Assembly: GCF_001983105.1 (NCBI RefSeq)
Contig: NZ_MOMC01000016.1
Span: forward strand, 307 to 10,086
DNA length: 9,780 nt
Direction: 5' to 3'
From: Pseudofrankia asymbiotica
Lineage (GTDB): Bacteria > Actinomycetota > Actinomycetes > Frankiales > Frankiaceae
The notes under the pieces are model-generated. The model searched no databases. It was given only the letters and a program-made list of their open reading frames with translations, and was not told where the DNA came from. The first letter of the stretch is position 1; every line of letters starts with the position of its first letter. This document shows positions 1-6,297 of the stretch, piece after piece. Position numbers and translations under genes: made by a program.

Positions 1-132
1 CTCCTGCGCCGCGGCGACTTCACCTCCCGCGACAACCTCGCCAACAAGATCCTCCACTTCATCGAAGTCCACGACCGCACTGCCAAGCCATACCGCTGGA
101 CCTACACCGGCGAGCCCCTGAAAGCCGCCTGA
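1..132 (+). CDS. IS630-family transposase, C-terminal end (partial at window edge)
   Basis: This reading frame enters from the left edge and stops at TGA 130-132, giving 43 residues. They read like the extreme C-terminus of IS630/Tc1-mariner-type DDE transposases: a basic stretch with TSRDNL, then NKILHFIEVHD, and the characteristic ending KPYRWTYTGEPLKA. This part follows the catalytic DDE core, which would lie outside the window, so I cannot tell whether the element is intact or already truncated. The enzyme cuts and joins the ends of its own insertion sequence, usually at TA targets. The next gene begins about 70 bp downstream, so the element may have inserted just upstream of the FGE-fold gene and could affect its expression. 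The family call is confident from the C-terminal signature; subgroup and activity are unknown. Confidence 0.8.
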   Translation, partial: LLRRGDFTSRDNLANKILHFIEVHDRTAKPYRWTYTGEPLKAA

Positions 133-140
133 TGACAACC

Positions 141-169
141 CCAGCAAGACTTACGCGGAGCTGCACTAG
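141..169 (+). mobile_element. probable right end of the IS630-type element
   Basis: Immediately after the transposase stop there is a non-coding stretch containing TTACGCGGAGCTGCACTAG. It sits where the terminal inverted repeat of an IS630 element is expected and ends in CTAG, a common context for insertion at TA. The matching left end is outside the window, so the boundary is inferred from position and composition only. It could be confirmed by finding the inverted copy to the left of the transposase. Confidence 0.4.
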
Positions 170-204
170 AGTTCCTGGCCGTGGGGACAGGCGTGGAAGA
201 CGCG

Positions 205-855
205 ATGATCGCGATCCCGCCGGGGTCGGTGACGCTGTCGGACCGGCGGACGCGGCGTACCTGGTCGGTCGAGCTCGCCCCCTACCGTCTCGGCGCGTTT
301 CCGATCACCCAGGCGCGGTACGCGCAGGCGACCGGGCGGCGTCCGAGCGCGGTCGACGGGGACCTTCTGCCCGTCGAAGGTGTCTCCTGGTGGGACGCCG
401 TCCGTTTCTGTAACGCCCTGTCGAGAAGCGAGGGGCTGACGCCGGCCTACGACATCCATGCCGACGCCGAGCACGTCGAGTGGGACATCGCCGCCGCCGG
501 ATACCGGCTGCCCACCGAGGCCGAATGGGAGCACGCCTGTCGTGCGGGCACGGCGGGCCCGAGGTACGGACCGCTTGACGAGATCGCGTGGTACCAGCAC
601 AACGCCCACGGCCGGGTTCATGAGGTGGGCGGCAAGCTGCCCAACTCGTGGGGGCTGCACGACATGCTGGGCAACGTGTGGGACTGGTGCTGGGACGTCT
701 ATGACGCCGAGGTCTACGGCACCTACCGGGTGTTACGCGGCGGCGGCTGGGCCGACGAGCACTGGAGCTGCCGAGCCTCGGTGCGCCGCCGCAGCCATCC
801 GAACTACCAGGTGGACGATGTCGGCTTCCGGGTCGCGCGTTCTGGCCTGGTCTGA
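205..855 (+). CDS. FGE/SUMF1-fold protein (formylglycine-generating-enzyme family, one active-site Cys missing)
   Basis: Soluble protein of about 216 residues with the C-type-lectin-like FGE-sulfatase fold. Counting from GTG 181, the family landmarks are VSWWDAVRFCNALS (68-81), RLPTEAEWEHACRAG (109-123), NSWGLHDMLGNVWDWC (155-170), RGGGW (186-190) and GFRVAR (215-220). True FGEs use two cysteines just after the GGS(W/Y) turn to oxidise a sulfatase Cys to formylglycine. Here only the second is present (C197 in WSCRAS); the first is replaced within ADEHW. It is therefore probably not a sulfatase-activating enzyme, and no sulfatase lies nearby. Other members of the fold include EgtB-like, PvdO-like and binding-only proteins. 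I prefer ATG 205 because GGAAGA (195-200) lies 4 bp upstream and MIAIPPGSV matches the usual family start; GTG 181 or 193 are alternatives. The gene follows an IS end directly. Confidence 0.85.
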   Translation: MIAIPPGSVTLSDRRTRRTWSVELAPYRLGAFPITQARYAQATGRRPSAVDGDLLPVEGVSWWDAVRFCNALSRSEGLTPAYDIHADAEHVEWDIAAAGYRLPTEAEWEHACRAGTAGPRYGPLDEIAWYQHNAHGRVHEVGGKLPNSWGLHDMLGNVWDWCWDVYDAEVYGTYRVLRGGGWADEHWSCRASVRRRSHPNYQVDDVGFRVARSGLV

Positions 856-869
856 TTCCGCGTTCCGGC

Positions 870-883
870 CAGCGGTTCCGCTG
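870..883. terminator. possible bidirectional terminator hairpin
   Basis: A perfect inverted repeat, CAGCGG-TT-CCGCTG, lies in the 84-bp gap between the convergent FGE-fold gene (ends 855) and the tetR-type gene (ends 940). The stem is short and there is no T-tract, so termination is a suggestion based mainly on its position. Confidence 0.3.
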
Positions 884-939
884 TTCCGCGAGCGGCGTCG
901 ATCGCGGGCGAGGACGGGCGGCGAACGGCCGATTCGGCG

Positions 940-1758
940 TCAACCGGTGCCGTCGGCGCTGAACTCCTCGCCTGGTGGACCCGACTCGGCGCGCTTAATG
1001 AGGAAGGCCAGGCCGTCCAGGACGCGGGCCAGGCCGAAGCGGTACGCGTGGCCAGGGTCGTGGGCGCTGCCATGCGCCTCACCGGCGGCGGTGCCGACCC
1101 GGCTGGCCAGGGGATAGCGCCGTTCGTCGAGCACCTGGGCGAGCAGCGGGCCGACGCTCGCCCACCACTGCGCGTCGTCGCCGGCGGCCGCCACGGTGGC
1201 TGCCTGGTGCGCCTCCCTGGCATTGGCCTGCACGAAGGACAGCAGGTGGGTCAGGCAGTCATCCATCTCCACATCGGAAAGGCCGAGCCCGTCGAGCGCG
1301 GCCAGCTCGTGTTCGTACTTCGCCATGAGGCCCGGTCCGAGCGGCGGGCGCAGCGTCGAGATCTCGGCGGCCCAGGGATGCGCTGAGAAGAGGGCTCGGT
1401 TCTCGTCGGCGATCGCGGTCAGGCGCGTGCGCCAGGACGCGCCCGTGGTGTCCGCGCGCGGCATCCGGAGGTAGACCGCGTCCAGCATCAGGTCAAGCAT
1501 CTCGGCCTTGCCCGGTACGTAGGTGTAAAGGGTCATCGGCACGACACCGAGCGCCCGGGAGACCGCCCGCATCGTCACCGCGGCGAGCCCTTCCCGGTCG
1601 GCCAGGCCGATGGCGGTGTCGACCACGGAGGTCAGCTCCAGGCCTCGCGCCGGTCCACGGCGGGACGGTGCGAGCGGCTTTCCCCACAGCAGCGCCAGCG
1701 TGCGTGCCGGGTCACCGGATCCCGAGCGTTCATCCGTCACCTGGCCATCTTCGTACAT
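940..1758 (-). CDS. TetR/AcrR-family transcriptional regulator
   Basis: Dimeric DNA-binding repressor of 272 residues. The N-terminal helix-turn-helix spans about residues 43-90. The segment TMRAVSRALGVVPMTLYTYV (62-81) contains the recognition helix, followed by the usual KAEMLDLMLDAVY. The C-terminal half resembles the TetR_C ligand-binding domain: DENRALFSAHPWAAE (118-132) and a closing FGLARVLDGLAFLI (241-254). About 40 disordered residues precede the HTH, longer than usual. I chose ATG 1758 because the open frame upstream runs through the divergent operator and into the VOC gene on the other strand. GTG at residue 7 is a possible alternative. The gene faces away from the VOC-fold gene, and the shared 60-bp gap holds a large palindrome, so it probably represses itself and the VOC gene until a small ligand binds. 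The ligand is unknown. Confidence 0.9.
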   Translation of the reverse strand: MYEDGQVTDERSGSGDPARTLALLWGKPLAPSRRGPARGLELTSVVDTAIGLADREGLAAVTMRAVSRALGVVPMTLYTYVPGKAEMLDLMLDAVYLRMPRADTTGASWRTRLTAIADENRALFSAHPWAAEISTLRPPLGPGLMAKYEHELAALDGLGLSDVEMDDCLTHLLSFVQANAREAHQAATVAAAGDDAQWWASVGPLLAQVLDERRYPLASRVGTAAGEAHGSAHDPGHAYRFGLARVLDGLAFLIKRAESGPPGEEFSADGTG

Positions 1759-1760
1759 CA

Positions 1761-1797
1761 AACCCTGTACTCTGTACAATGTACGCCGTACGGGGTT
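1761..1797. promoter_or_regulatory. palindromic operator with GTAC repeated every 7 bp, in the divergent tetR/VOC promoter
   Basis: The arms AACCCTGTAC (1761-1770) and GTACGGGGTT (1788-1797) are inverted copies with one mismatch, centred on 1779. GTAC occurs at 1767, 1774, 1781 and 1788, exactly 7 bp apart and symmetric about the same centre; a further copy sits at 1753, 14 bp before the first. Such an arrangement suits a TetR dimer, or two dimers on overlapping sites. Potential -10 boxes lie in the centre on both strands: TACAAT (1775-1780, +) and TACATT (1783-1778, -), so a bound repressor would block both promoters. No convincing -35 boxes are visible. Confidence 0.75.
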
Positions 1798-1818
1798 AAC
1801 GATCCCGAAGGGCCAACA

Positions 1819-2280
1819 ATGAAGATCAGCTCCTCCGCGGTATCGCTGAACGTCGACGATGTCGAGGCGTCGGCGGGCTTCCTGACCCGGCACTTCGGCT
1901 TCACCGAGCAGCTGGCCGCGGCGGGATTCGCCTCCCTCGCCCGCGACGACGCCGGCATGAACGTCGTCTTCCTGCGGCGTGGCCTGCCAACGCTTCCCGC
2001 CGACCAGCGCGACGACCACGCGGGCGGGCTCATCCTCGCCTTCGTCGTCGACGACCTGGAGGGCGAGCTCGCCCGGCTGCGGGGTGAGGGCGTGGCGATC
2101 ACCATGCCGCTGACCGAGGAGGAATGGGGCGAGCGGGCCTTTCAGGTTCGCGACCCGAACGGCGTCATCGTGCAGCTCGTCGACTGGAACGGATCGGGCG
2201 CCCAGACGGCGACGCCCGGCGACGGCGCGGCCGACAGCGACGCGGCTGGCGACGATACGGCTGGCGACGACACTCAGTAG
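1819..2280 (+). CDS. VOC-fold protein (glyoxalase/bleomycin-resistance-like)
   Basis: Small cytoplasmic protein of 153 residues with one vicinal-oxygen-chelate module built of two beta-alpha-beta-beta-beta halves: SLNVDDVEASAGFLTRHFGF (9-28) and LILAFVVDDLEGELARLRGEG (71-91), ending in VRDPNGVIVQLVDW (110-123). Metal-dependent members usually carry His/Glu ligands before LxVxD and a Glu near the end. Here those positions hold Ala7 and Gln119, so a binding or sequestering role, as in bleomycin-resistance proteins, seems more likely than catalysis. The last 30 residues are an acidic, disordered tail with a 15-bp tandem duplication. GAAGGG (1807-1812) serves as ribosome site for ATG 1819. The gene is divergent from the TetR regulator and shares its operator, so it is the likely regulated target. 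Its stop codon region overlaps the end of the opposite sterol-reductase gene by 7 bp. Confidence 0.85.
   Translation: MKISSSAVSLNVDDVEASAGFLTRHFGFTEQLAAAGFASLARDDAGMNVVFLRRGLPTLPADQRDDHAGGLILAFVVDDLEGELARLRGEGVAITMPLTEEEWGERAFQVRDPNGVIVQLVDWNGSGAQTATPGDGAADSDAAGDDTAGDDTQ
2243..2272 (+). repeat. 15-bp tandem duplication in the VOC gene tail
   Basis: Two adjacent copies of CGGCTGGCGACGAYA (2243-2257 and 2258-2272) differ at one position. They encode the repeated AGDDT in the acidic C-terminal tail and keep the frame. Confidence 0.85.
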
Positions 2281-3344
2281 ATCCCGGGGATGATCCGCCA
2301 GCGCACGCGGGCGCGGTACTCGTCCCAGAGCGGGCCGTACTTGGCGGCGCAGCGGCGGTCGTCGTCGATCTGGCGCGGCACGAGGAGGCCGACGTAGTAG
2401 AGGGGGTACAGCCAGGGCACGGGGTCGCCGGGCGTGCCGAGGGCGAGGGTGATGCCCGCGGCCATGAGGATCTCACCGAGGTAGTTGATGTGGCGGGCGG
2501 CGCCCCAGAAGCCGCCGCAGAGCAGCGTGCGCTCACCGTCACTGACCGCGCTCGGCTCGAGCAGGCCGAAGGCGCGGGCAGTGGGGTGGCGCTTGAAGAG
2601 GAACTTCTGCATGTTCGCCCCGCGCGCGAGTGTCCAGCCGGCGAAGAAGACGATGCCTGCGAGGACCATCAGCCAGACCGGCGCGTGTGGGTCGGGCTCG
2701 CCAGCCCGCGCCCAGAGGCCCACACAGTAGAAGTACGGGTAGAAGACCAGGCAGCCCCAGCCGAGCTTGAAACCCACCCGCTCGGCGAAGAGGTCGTAGG
2801 TATAGAGGTGGACGTGCTCGAAGGTGAGGTAGTCCACGACGAAGTAGGTCAGCAGCCCGGCCGAGAGCGCGACGGCGGCGCTGAGGTGGCCGGTCGCGAG
2901 CCGCTGGTGGGCGGCGAACGACAGGACGTTGAGCTCCAGCAGTACCGCGCCCGCCAGGTAGAGCCACATCTTCGCGTCGACCCTGCCGCCACGCCAGCGC
3001 GGGTTCTCGCGGCGGCCCAGGTAGAGGTCGGCGAGCAGGGGCTTCCCGGTCGACGGGGCGGTCAGGACGAGGGCGGCGGTGAACACCAGGCCGAAGACGC
3101 ACGCGCCGGCGAGCTCGGCCCAGCGGTGACGCCAGAGCTCGTCGGCCGGCACCGCGTCCACGGCGACGAGCACCACGGCGATCCCGACGGCGGCCACCAG
3201 GACCGCGAGGCCGTTGAGCCGGTAGCGCAGCGGCCGGCCTTGATCGTCGCGCACGTAGCCGTCGATCCAGCGGCCGGGCAGGGCGACATGCAGGGCGAGG
3301 ATGGCGCCGAAGGCGATCCACGGCAGAAAGAACCCGAGGATCAC
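2274..3344 (-). CDS. ERG4/ERG24-family membrane sterol reductase homologue (C14/C7 sterol-reductase type)
   Basis: Polytopic membrane protein of 356 residues, about the length of the catalytic core of eukaryotic delta-14 and 7-dehydrocholesterol reductases, which reduce sterol double bonds with NADPH. Diagnostic segments are ADLYLGRRENPRW (105-117), DAKMWLY (123-129), LLCGGFWGAARHINYLGE (274-291) and RCAAKYGPLWDEY (331-343), with RIIPGIY at the very C-terminus. Hydrophobic segments lie near 2-20, 46-64, 80-95, 128-142, 155-172, 195-210, 222-240 and 292-320. Compared with the family signatures as I remember them, LNPR is ENPR and the Arg-Asp before the Cys is Asp-Asp. The start is GTG 3344, whose GTGA overlaps the stop of the upstream SDR gene, showing translational coupling; the frame open further upstream is SDR-coding DNA. 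The true substrate is unknown and need not be a sterol. Confidence 0.88.
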   Translation of the reverse strand: MILGFFLPWIAFGAILALHVALPGRWIDGYVRDDQGRPLRYRLNGLAVLVAAVGIAVVLVAVDAVPADELWRHRWAELAGACVFGLVFTAALVLTAPSTGKPLLADLYLGRRENPRWRGGRVDAKMWLYLAGAVLLELNVLSFAAHQRLATGHLSAAVALSAGLLTYFVVDYLTFEHVHLYTYDLFAERVGFKLGWGCLVFYPYFYCVGLWARAGEPDPHAPVWLMVLAGIVFFAGWTLARGANMQKFLFKRHPTARAFGLLEPSAVSDGERTLLCGGFWGAARHINYLGEILMAAGITLALGTPGDPVPWLYPLYYVGLLVPRQIDDDRRCAAKYGPLWDEYRARVRWRIIPGIY

Positions 3345-4135
3345 GGTGCGTCGAACCCCTTCACGGCGCGGCCCATGATGGCGGTGGCGGTGGCACGCGG
3401 CAGCAGACGGCGCAGGACGAACGTGGCGAGCTTGTTCACGCGGCCCGGGGTCACGAGCGCCGTCCGGCCCAGGCCCGCGAGGGCGGCCTCGACGACCTGA
3501 TCGGGATCGAGGGTGCCTGGCGCGTCGCGCCCGACGGTCGCGGCGTAACCGGGCGTGCGCACGGCTCCGGCCACACACGCGAGGACGTCGACGCCGACGG
3601 GGCGCAGCTCGGCGTGCAGGCTCTCTGCCAGCGACGTGGTGAAGGCCTTGCTGGCGGCGTAGGCGGCGAGGCCCGGGCCGCCCTGGTTACCGGCCTGCGA
3701 GGACATCAGGACGATCGTGCCGCGGCGGCGCTCGATCATCGCGGGGGCGAGCTGGTGGATGAGAGCCAGTGGGCCGCGGACGTTGACGTCGACGAGGCGC
3801 TGGGCGTGCCGCGGCGGATGGTCCAGCAGCGGGCCCGTGAAGGAGAAGGCCGCGTTGTAGACGGCGGTGCCGATCTCGAGCCCGCTGCCGGCCGCGGCGA
3901 GGCGGTCGGCGAAGCCCGGCTCGGCGAGGTCGGCGGCCAGCGTCCGCACCTCGACCTGGTGTTTCGCGGCCAGGCGCTGTGCCGTCTGTTGGAGCGGCTC
4001 GGGACGGCGCCCGACGGCCAGGACGTGCAGGCCGCGCCGGGCGAGGGCCTCGGCCCAGGCAGCTCCGAGGCCCTCGGAGGCCCCAGCGACGACAGCCCAC
4101 GGCCCATGTGGTTTATGAGTGCGGAACGCGGCCAT
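3341..4135 (-). CDS. short-chain dehydrogenase/reductase (SDR)
   Basis: Cytoplasmic NAD(P)-dependent oxidoreductase of 264 residues, usual for classical SDRs. The Rossmann glycine motif is GASEGLG (18-24), with the family's AADL (67-70), NAA (94-96) and the helix-4 Asn at N118. The catalytic Ser is in LMSSQAG (143-149), and Tyr159 and Lys163 form YAASK. All active-site residues are present, so it should be functional. VGRRPE after beta-2 has two arginines where NADPH-preferring enzymes carry basic residues. It resembles the 17-beta-hydroxysteroid-dehydrogenase-12/3-ketoacyl-CoA-reductase-like SDRs, which act on lipids or steroids, but substrate cannot be read from sequence. It overlaps the sterol-reductase homologue by 4 bp and would supply or consume a keto group on the same substrate. 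No clear ribosome site precedes ATG 4135. Confidence 0.9.
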   Translation of the reverse strand: MAAFRTHKPHGPWAVVAGASEGLGAAWAEALARRGLHVLAVGRRPEPLQQTAQRLAAKHQVEVRTLAADLAEPGFADRLAAAGSGLEIGTAVYNAAFSFTGPLLDHPPRHAQRLVDVNVRGPLALIHQLAPAMIERRRGTIVLMSSQAGNQGGPGLAAYAASKAFTTSLAESLHAELRPVGVDVLACVAGAVRTPGYAATVGRDAPGTLDPDQVVEAALAGLGRTALVTPGRVNKLATFVLRRLLPRATATAIMGRAVKGFDAP

Positions 4136-4143
4136 GTATGTCT

Positions 4144-4149
4144 ACTTTA
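4144..4149 (-). promoter_or_regulatory. possible -10 box for the SDR/sterol-reductase operon
   Basis: On the minus strand TAAAGT ends 8 nt before the SDR ATG, and there is no Shine-Dalgarno sequence between them. This is what a leaderless transcript, common in actinobacteria, would look like. It overlaps the stop codon of the decayed GH26 fragment. No good -35 box is visible, so this is tentative. Confidence 0.35.
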
Positions 4150-4434
4150 TCCAGAGCATCCCGTACTGCGCGCCAGCCGGACATCGAGCACGTTGAGGCT
4201 TCCGTCCGAGCTCTCCGCGTTGGGGTTCCACACCAGCTTGAAGTCCGGCGAGATGCCCTTCACCACCTTGTGCCACCGAATCCAGCAGGACTTGAAGTTG
4301 GCGGCGTCGCCCGGCTTGACGCTCCAGCGGTACCAGTTGCCGTTGAACTCCCAGTTCAGCCGGATGAACGCGTCCTTCGACGGCCAGTCCTTGACGAGTT
4401 CGTTCGTGAAGGTCCTGATGGCCGTCGCGTCGCC
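4147..4434 (-). pseudogene. GH26-type glycoside hydrolase fragment (mannanase/endoglucanase-like)
   Basis: About 95 codons on the minus strand resemble the middle of actinobacterial GH26-type beta-glycanases: a helix GDATAIRTFTNELVKDWPS, then AFIRLNWEFNGNWYRWSV, a conserved Trp-rich helix FKSCWIRWHKVV, and DFKLVWNPNAESSDGSL. The Glu in WEFNG corresponds to the family acid/base. There is no signal peptide, no N-terminal barrel and no region with the nucleophile Glu, so the fragment cannot be active. Near 4181-4182 the sequence after LNVLD looks frameshifted: in the neighbouring frame it continues as PAGAQY, closer to the PGDxY expected in relatives, before meeting TAG. The homology starts abruptly at about 4434. 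It is best read as the relic of a secreted plant-polysaccharide hydrolase, truncated at both ends. Confidence 0.7.
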
Positions 4435-4668
4435 GGCTGCTCGCGTCCTCGGTTGCCTGCGGGTGAGGGATCGGTGTGGGCCGTGACGCCCGGGCCCACG
4501 GTGATCGGCGGGCACCAGCGAACCCTTTGAGTAGCGTCTCGGTTGCCCACGGTCAGCACTGCTGTCGCGGACGCCAGGCTCGCCTGACAGGTGAACCCAA
4601 GGTTAGCGGGATAGAAGGGTGCAAAAGGCCAGTAGGTGGGCAGTCCGAGAGTTCTGAGGGGAGTGCGG
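4435..4668. other. intergenic region upstream of the acyltransferase
   Basis: No gene is supported here; the open frames have no family features. It contains a 7-bp inverted repeat, GTGGGCC (4476-4482) and GGCCCAC (4493-4499) with a 10-nt loop, of unknown role. The acyltransferase ribosome site AGGGGAG (4657-4663) lies 5 nt before ATG 4669. I could not identify a convincing promoter. Confidence 0.5.
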
Positions 4669-6297
4669 ATGGCAGAGCACGGACACGACTCGGAACACGG
4701 GCAGCGCCGCGTGAACGCGGTGGCGCGCAGCCGCCCGGTGGCCGAGGACACCCGGGCGGGGACCCTGCTGGCCGGCCCGGCGCCGCCGCGGCTGCCTGGC
4801 CAGTCACGGCTGCCCGGCGAGTCACGGCTGCCCGGCGAGTCACGGCTGCCCGGCGAGTCGCGGCTGCCCGGCGAGTCGCGGCTGCCCGGCGAGTCGCGGC
4901 TGCCCGGCGAGTCGCGGCTGCCCGGCGAGTCGCGGTTGCCCAGGCAACCGCGACCGGGCCCGCGGCCGGTCGGCCCAGCCGGCTCCCGCGGACAGGTCGT
5001 TCGGACGGTCCGAGCCCGCGAGCGCGGCGGCGCCAGACCCGGTGGTTACAACCCGGCACTCGACGGCATCCGGGCGCTCGCGGTGCTGTGCGTGCTCGTG
5101 TTCCACATGGATTCGCTGCCCGGCGGCTACCTGGGCGTCGACGTGTTCTTCGTGCTCAGCGGGTTCCTGATCACCGGGCAGCTGCTGGCCGAGCGGGACC
5201 GGACCGGCGGGGTGTCCCTCGCGCGGTTCTACCTCCGGCGTGCCTACCGGCTGATGCCGGCGTTCTGGCTCCTGGCCCTCGTGGGCCTCACGGCGGTCGT
5301 GCTGCTGGGGTTCGGTTCGGCTGGCGAGCGGTCGGAGTTCCTCCACAGCCTGGCCGCGTCGATGCTGTACGTGAACAACTACTTCCAGGTGGTGAGCCAG
5401 AGCACGGGGGCCGGCTGGCTGGGGCACACCTGGTCGCTGTCGCTGGAGGAACAGTTCTACCTGCTCTGGCCGCTGGCGCTGCTCGCCCTGTGCCGCCGGC
5501 CCTCGCTCGCCCGCCGGCTGCCCCTGGTCCTGCTGGGTGGGGTGGCCGCCGTCGTGCTGTGGCGCGATGTCCTGATCGCGTTCGGGGCTTCCGGGACGCG
5601 GACGTACTTCGCCCTGGACACCCGCGCGGACGCGCTCCTGGTCGGCTGCGCGCTGGCCGCCTGGCTGCGGGCGGCCCGGCGCGGCGTGGCTGGCCTGGAT
5701 GGCGCGGACGGTGCGGACGGTGCGGACGGCGAGGGCGCCGCCGCGCTCGTCTGGCAGCGTCGCCTCAACCGTGTGAAGGCCGTCCTGCCCGTGGTCGGCC
5801 CGGCCGCGCTCGTGCTACTGGCCGTGGCGACGGTGACCGCGCCGAACGGCTGGGGCCCACGGCCGACCTCGCTGTCCTACGGCGGCTACACCGTCGTCGC
5901 GCTGCTTGCCGGGGTGGTCATCCTCGCGCTGGAGCAGGGGACGACGAGCTGGCTGTTCCGCGTCCTCGCCGCGCGGCCGCTGGCCTGGCTCGGCCGGATC
6001 TCCTACGGTCTCTACCTCTGGCACTTTCCCGTGGTCGCCCACTGGGGCCACGGCCTGACCGGCGCGCTCGGCCGGTGGCCGGCGATCCTGGCGGTCGCCG
6101 CCATTTCCGTCGCGCTCGCGGCCGCGTCGTACTACCTGGTCGAGCGGCCCATCCAGCGCCGCCGCCCCGCGGGGCCGCGGCGCGGGCAACCCAACGTGAG
6201 CCCGCATCGCCGCCCAGCGGCGACGTCGGCTGTCACGGGCGCGGGCGTTCGCGCCGAGGACCGGTCGGCGGACACGAGGGTCCGCGAGGCCTGCTGA
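4669..6297 (+). CDS. membrane acyltransferase, acyltransferase-3 (OafA/YrhL-like) family
   Basis: Integral membrane O-acyltransferase of 542 residues, of the type that transfers acetyl or other acyl groups from the cytoplasm to surface glycans, glycolipids or antibiotics. Diagnostic segments are ALDGIRALAVLCVLVFH (130-146, catalytic-type His146), LGVDVFFVLSGFLITG (155-170), ARFYLRRAYRLMPAFW (185-200), HTWSLSLEEQFYLLWP (253-268) and ISYGLYLWHFP (444-454). It ends soon after the last membrane helix at YLVERP (489-494) with a basic tail, so the extracytoplasmic SGNH domain of longer OafA-type enzymes is absent. The first 125 residues are a disordered cytoplasmic extension containing nine hexapeptide repeats, and a loop near 345-354 has three ADG repeats. 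ATG 4669 is chosen over GTG 4636 because of the good AGGGGAG site. The acceptor is unknown; neighbours give no clue. Confidence 0.9.
   Translation: MAEHGHDSEHGQRRVNAVARSRPVAEDTRAGTLLAGPAPPRLPGQSRLPGESRLPGESRLPGESRLPGESRLPGESRLPGESRLPGESRLPRQPRPGPRPVGPAGSRGQVVRTVRARERGGARPGGYNPALDGIRALAVLCVLVFHMDSLPGGYLGVDVFFVLSGFLITGQLLAERDRTGGVSLARFYLRRAYRLMPAFWLLALVGLTAVVLLGFGSAGERSEFLHSLAASMLYVNNYFQVVSQSTGAGWLGHTWSLSLEEQFYLLWPLALLALCRRPSLARRLPLVLLGGVAAVVLWRDVLIAFGASGTRTYFALDTRADALLVGCALAAWLRAARRGVAGLDGADGADGADGEGAAALVWQRRLNRVKAVLPVVGPAALVLLAVATVTAPNGWGPRPTSLSYGGYTVVALLAGVVILALEQGTTSWLFRVLAARPLAWLGRISYGLYLWHFPVVAHWGHGLTGALGRWPAILAVAAISVALAAASYYLVERPIQRRRPAGPRRGQPNVSPHRRPAATSAVTGAGVRAEDRSADTRVREAC
4789..4950 (+). 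repeat. nine tandem 18-bp units encoding RLPGES
   Basis: Seven perfect copies of CGGCTGCCCGGCGAGTCR run from 4807 to 4932, flanked by a diverged copy on each side (4789-4806, RLPGQS; 4933-4950, RLPRQP). The first two perfect copies end in TCA and the following five in TCG. This suggests stepwise duplication of a few units. The array keeps the reading frame and occupies residues 41-94 of the acyltransferase N-terminal tail. Confidence 0.95.
5704..5730 (+). repeat. three tandem 9-bp units encoding ADG
   Basis: GCGGACGGT occurs at 5704-5712 and 5713-5721, and as GCGGACGGC at 5722-5730. The repeat lies in a loop between membrane segments of the acyltransferase and does not change the frame. Confidence 0.85.

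Noticed and set aside
1759..2019. N-terminal extension of the TetR reading frame by 87 codons
   Set aside because: It would run through the operator and antisense to the VOC gene. The added residues match no TetR feature, while ATG 1758 gives a normal protein.
2124..3500. 458-residue open frame on the plus strand
   Set aside because: It is antisense to the sterol reductase and SDR genes. Its Glu/Val/Gly/Arg-rich content is typical of the shadow frames of GC-rich genes.
4636..4668. GTG 4636 as the acyltransferase start
   Set aside because: The upstream bases lack a good ribosome site, whereas ATG 4669 has AGGGGAG at proper spacing.
4789..4950. CRISPR array
   Set aside because: The 18-bp units are directly adjacent with no spacers and encode an in-frame hexapeptide.
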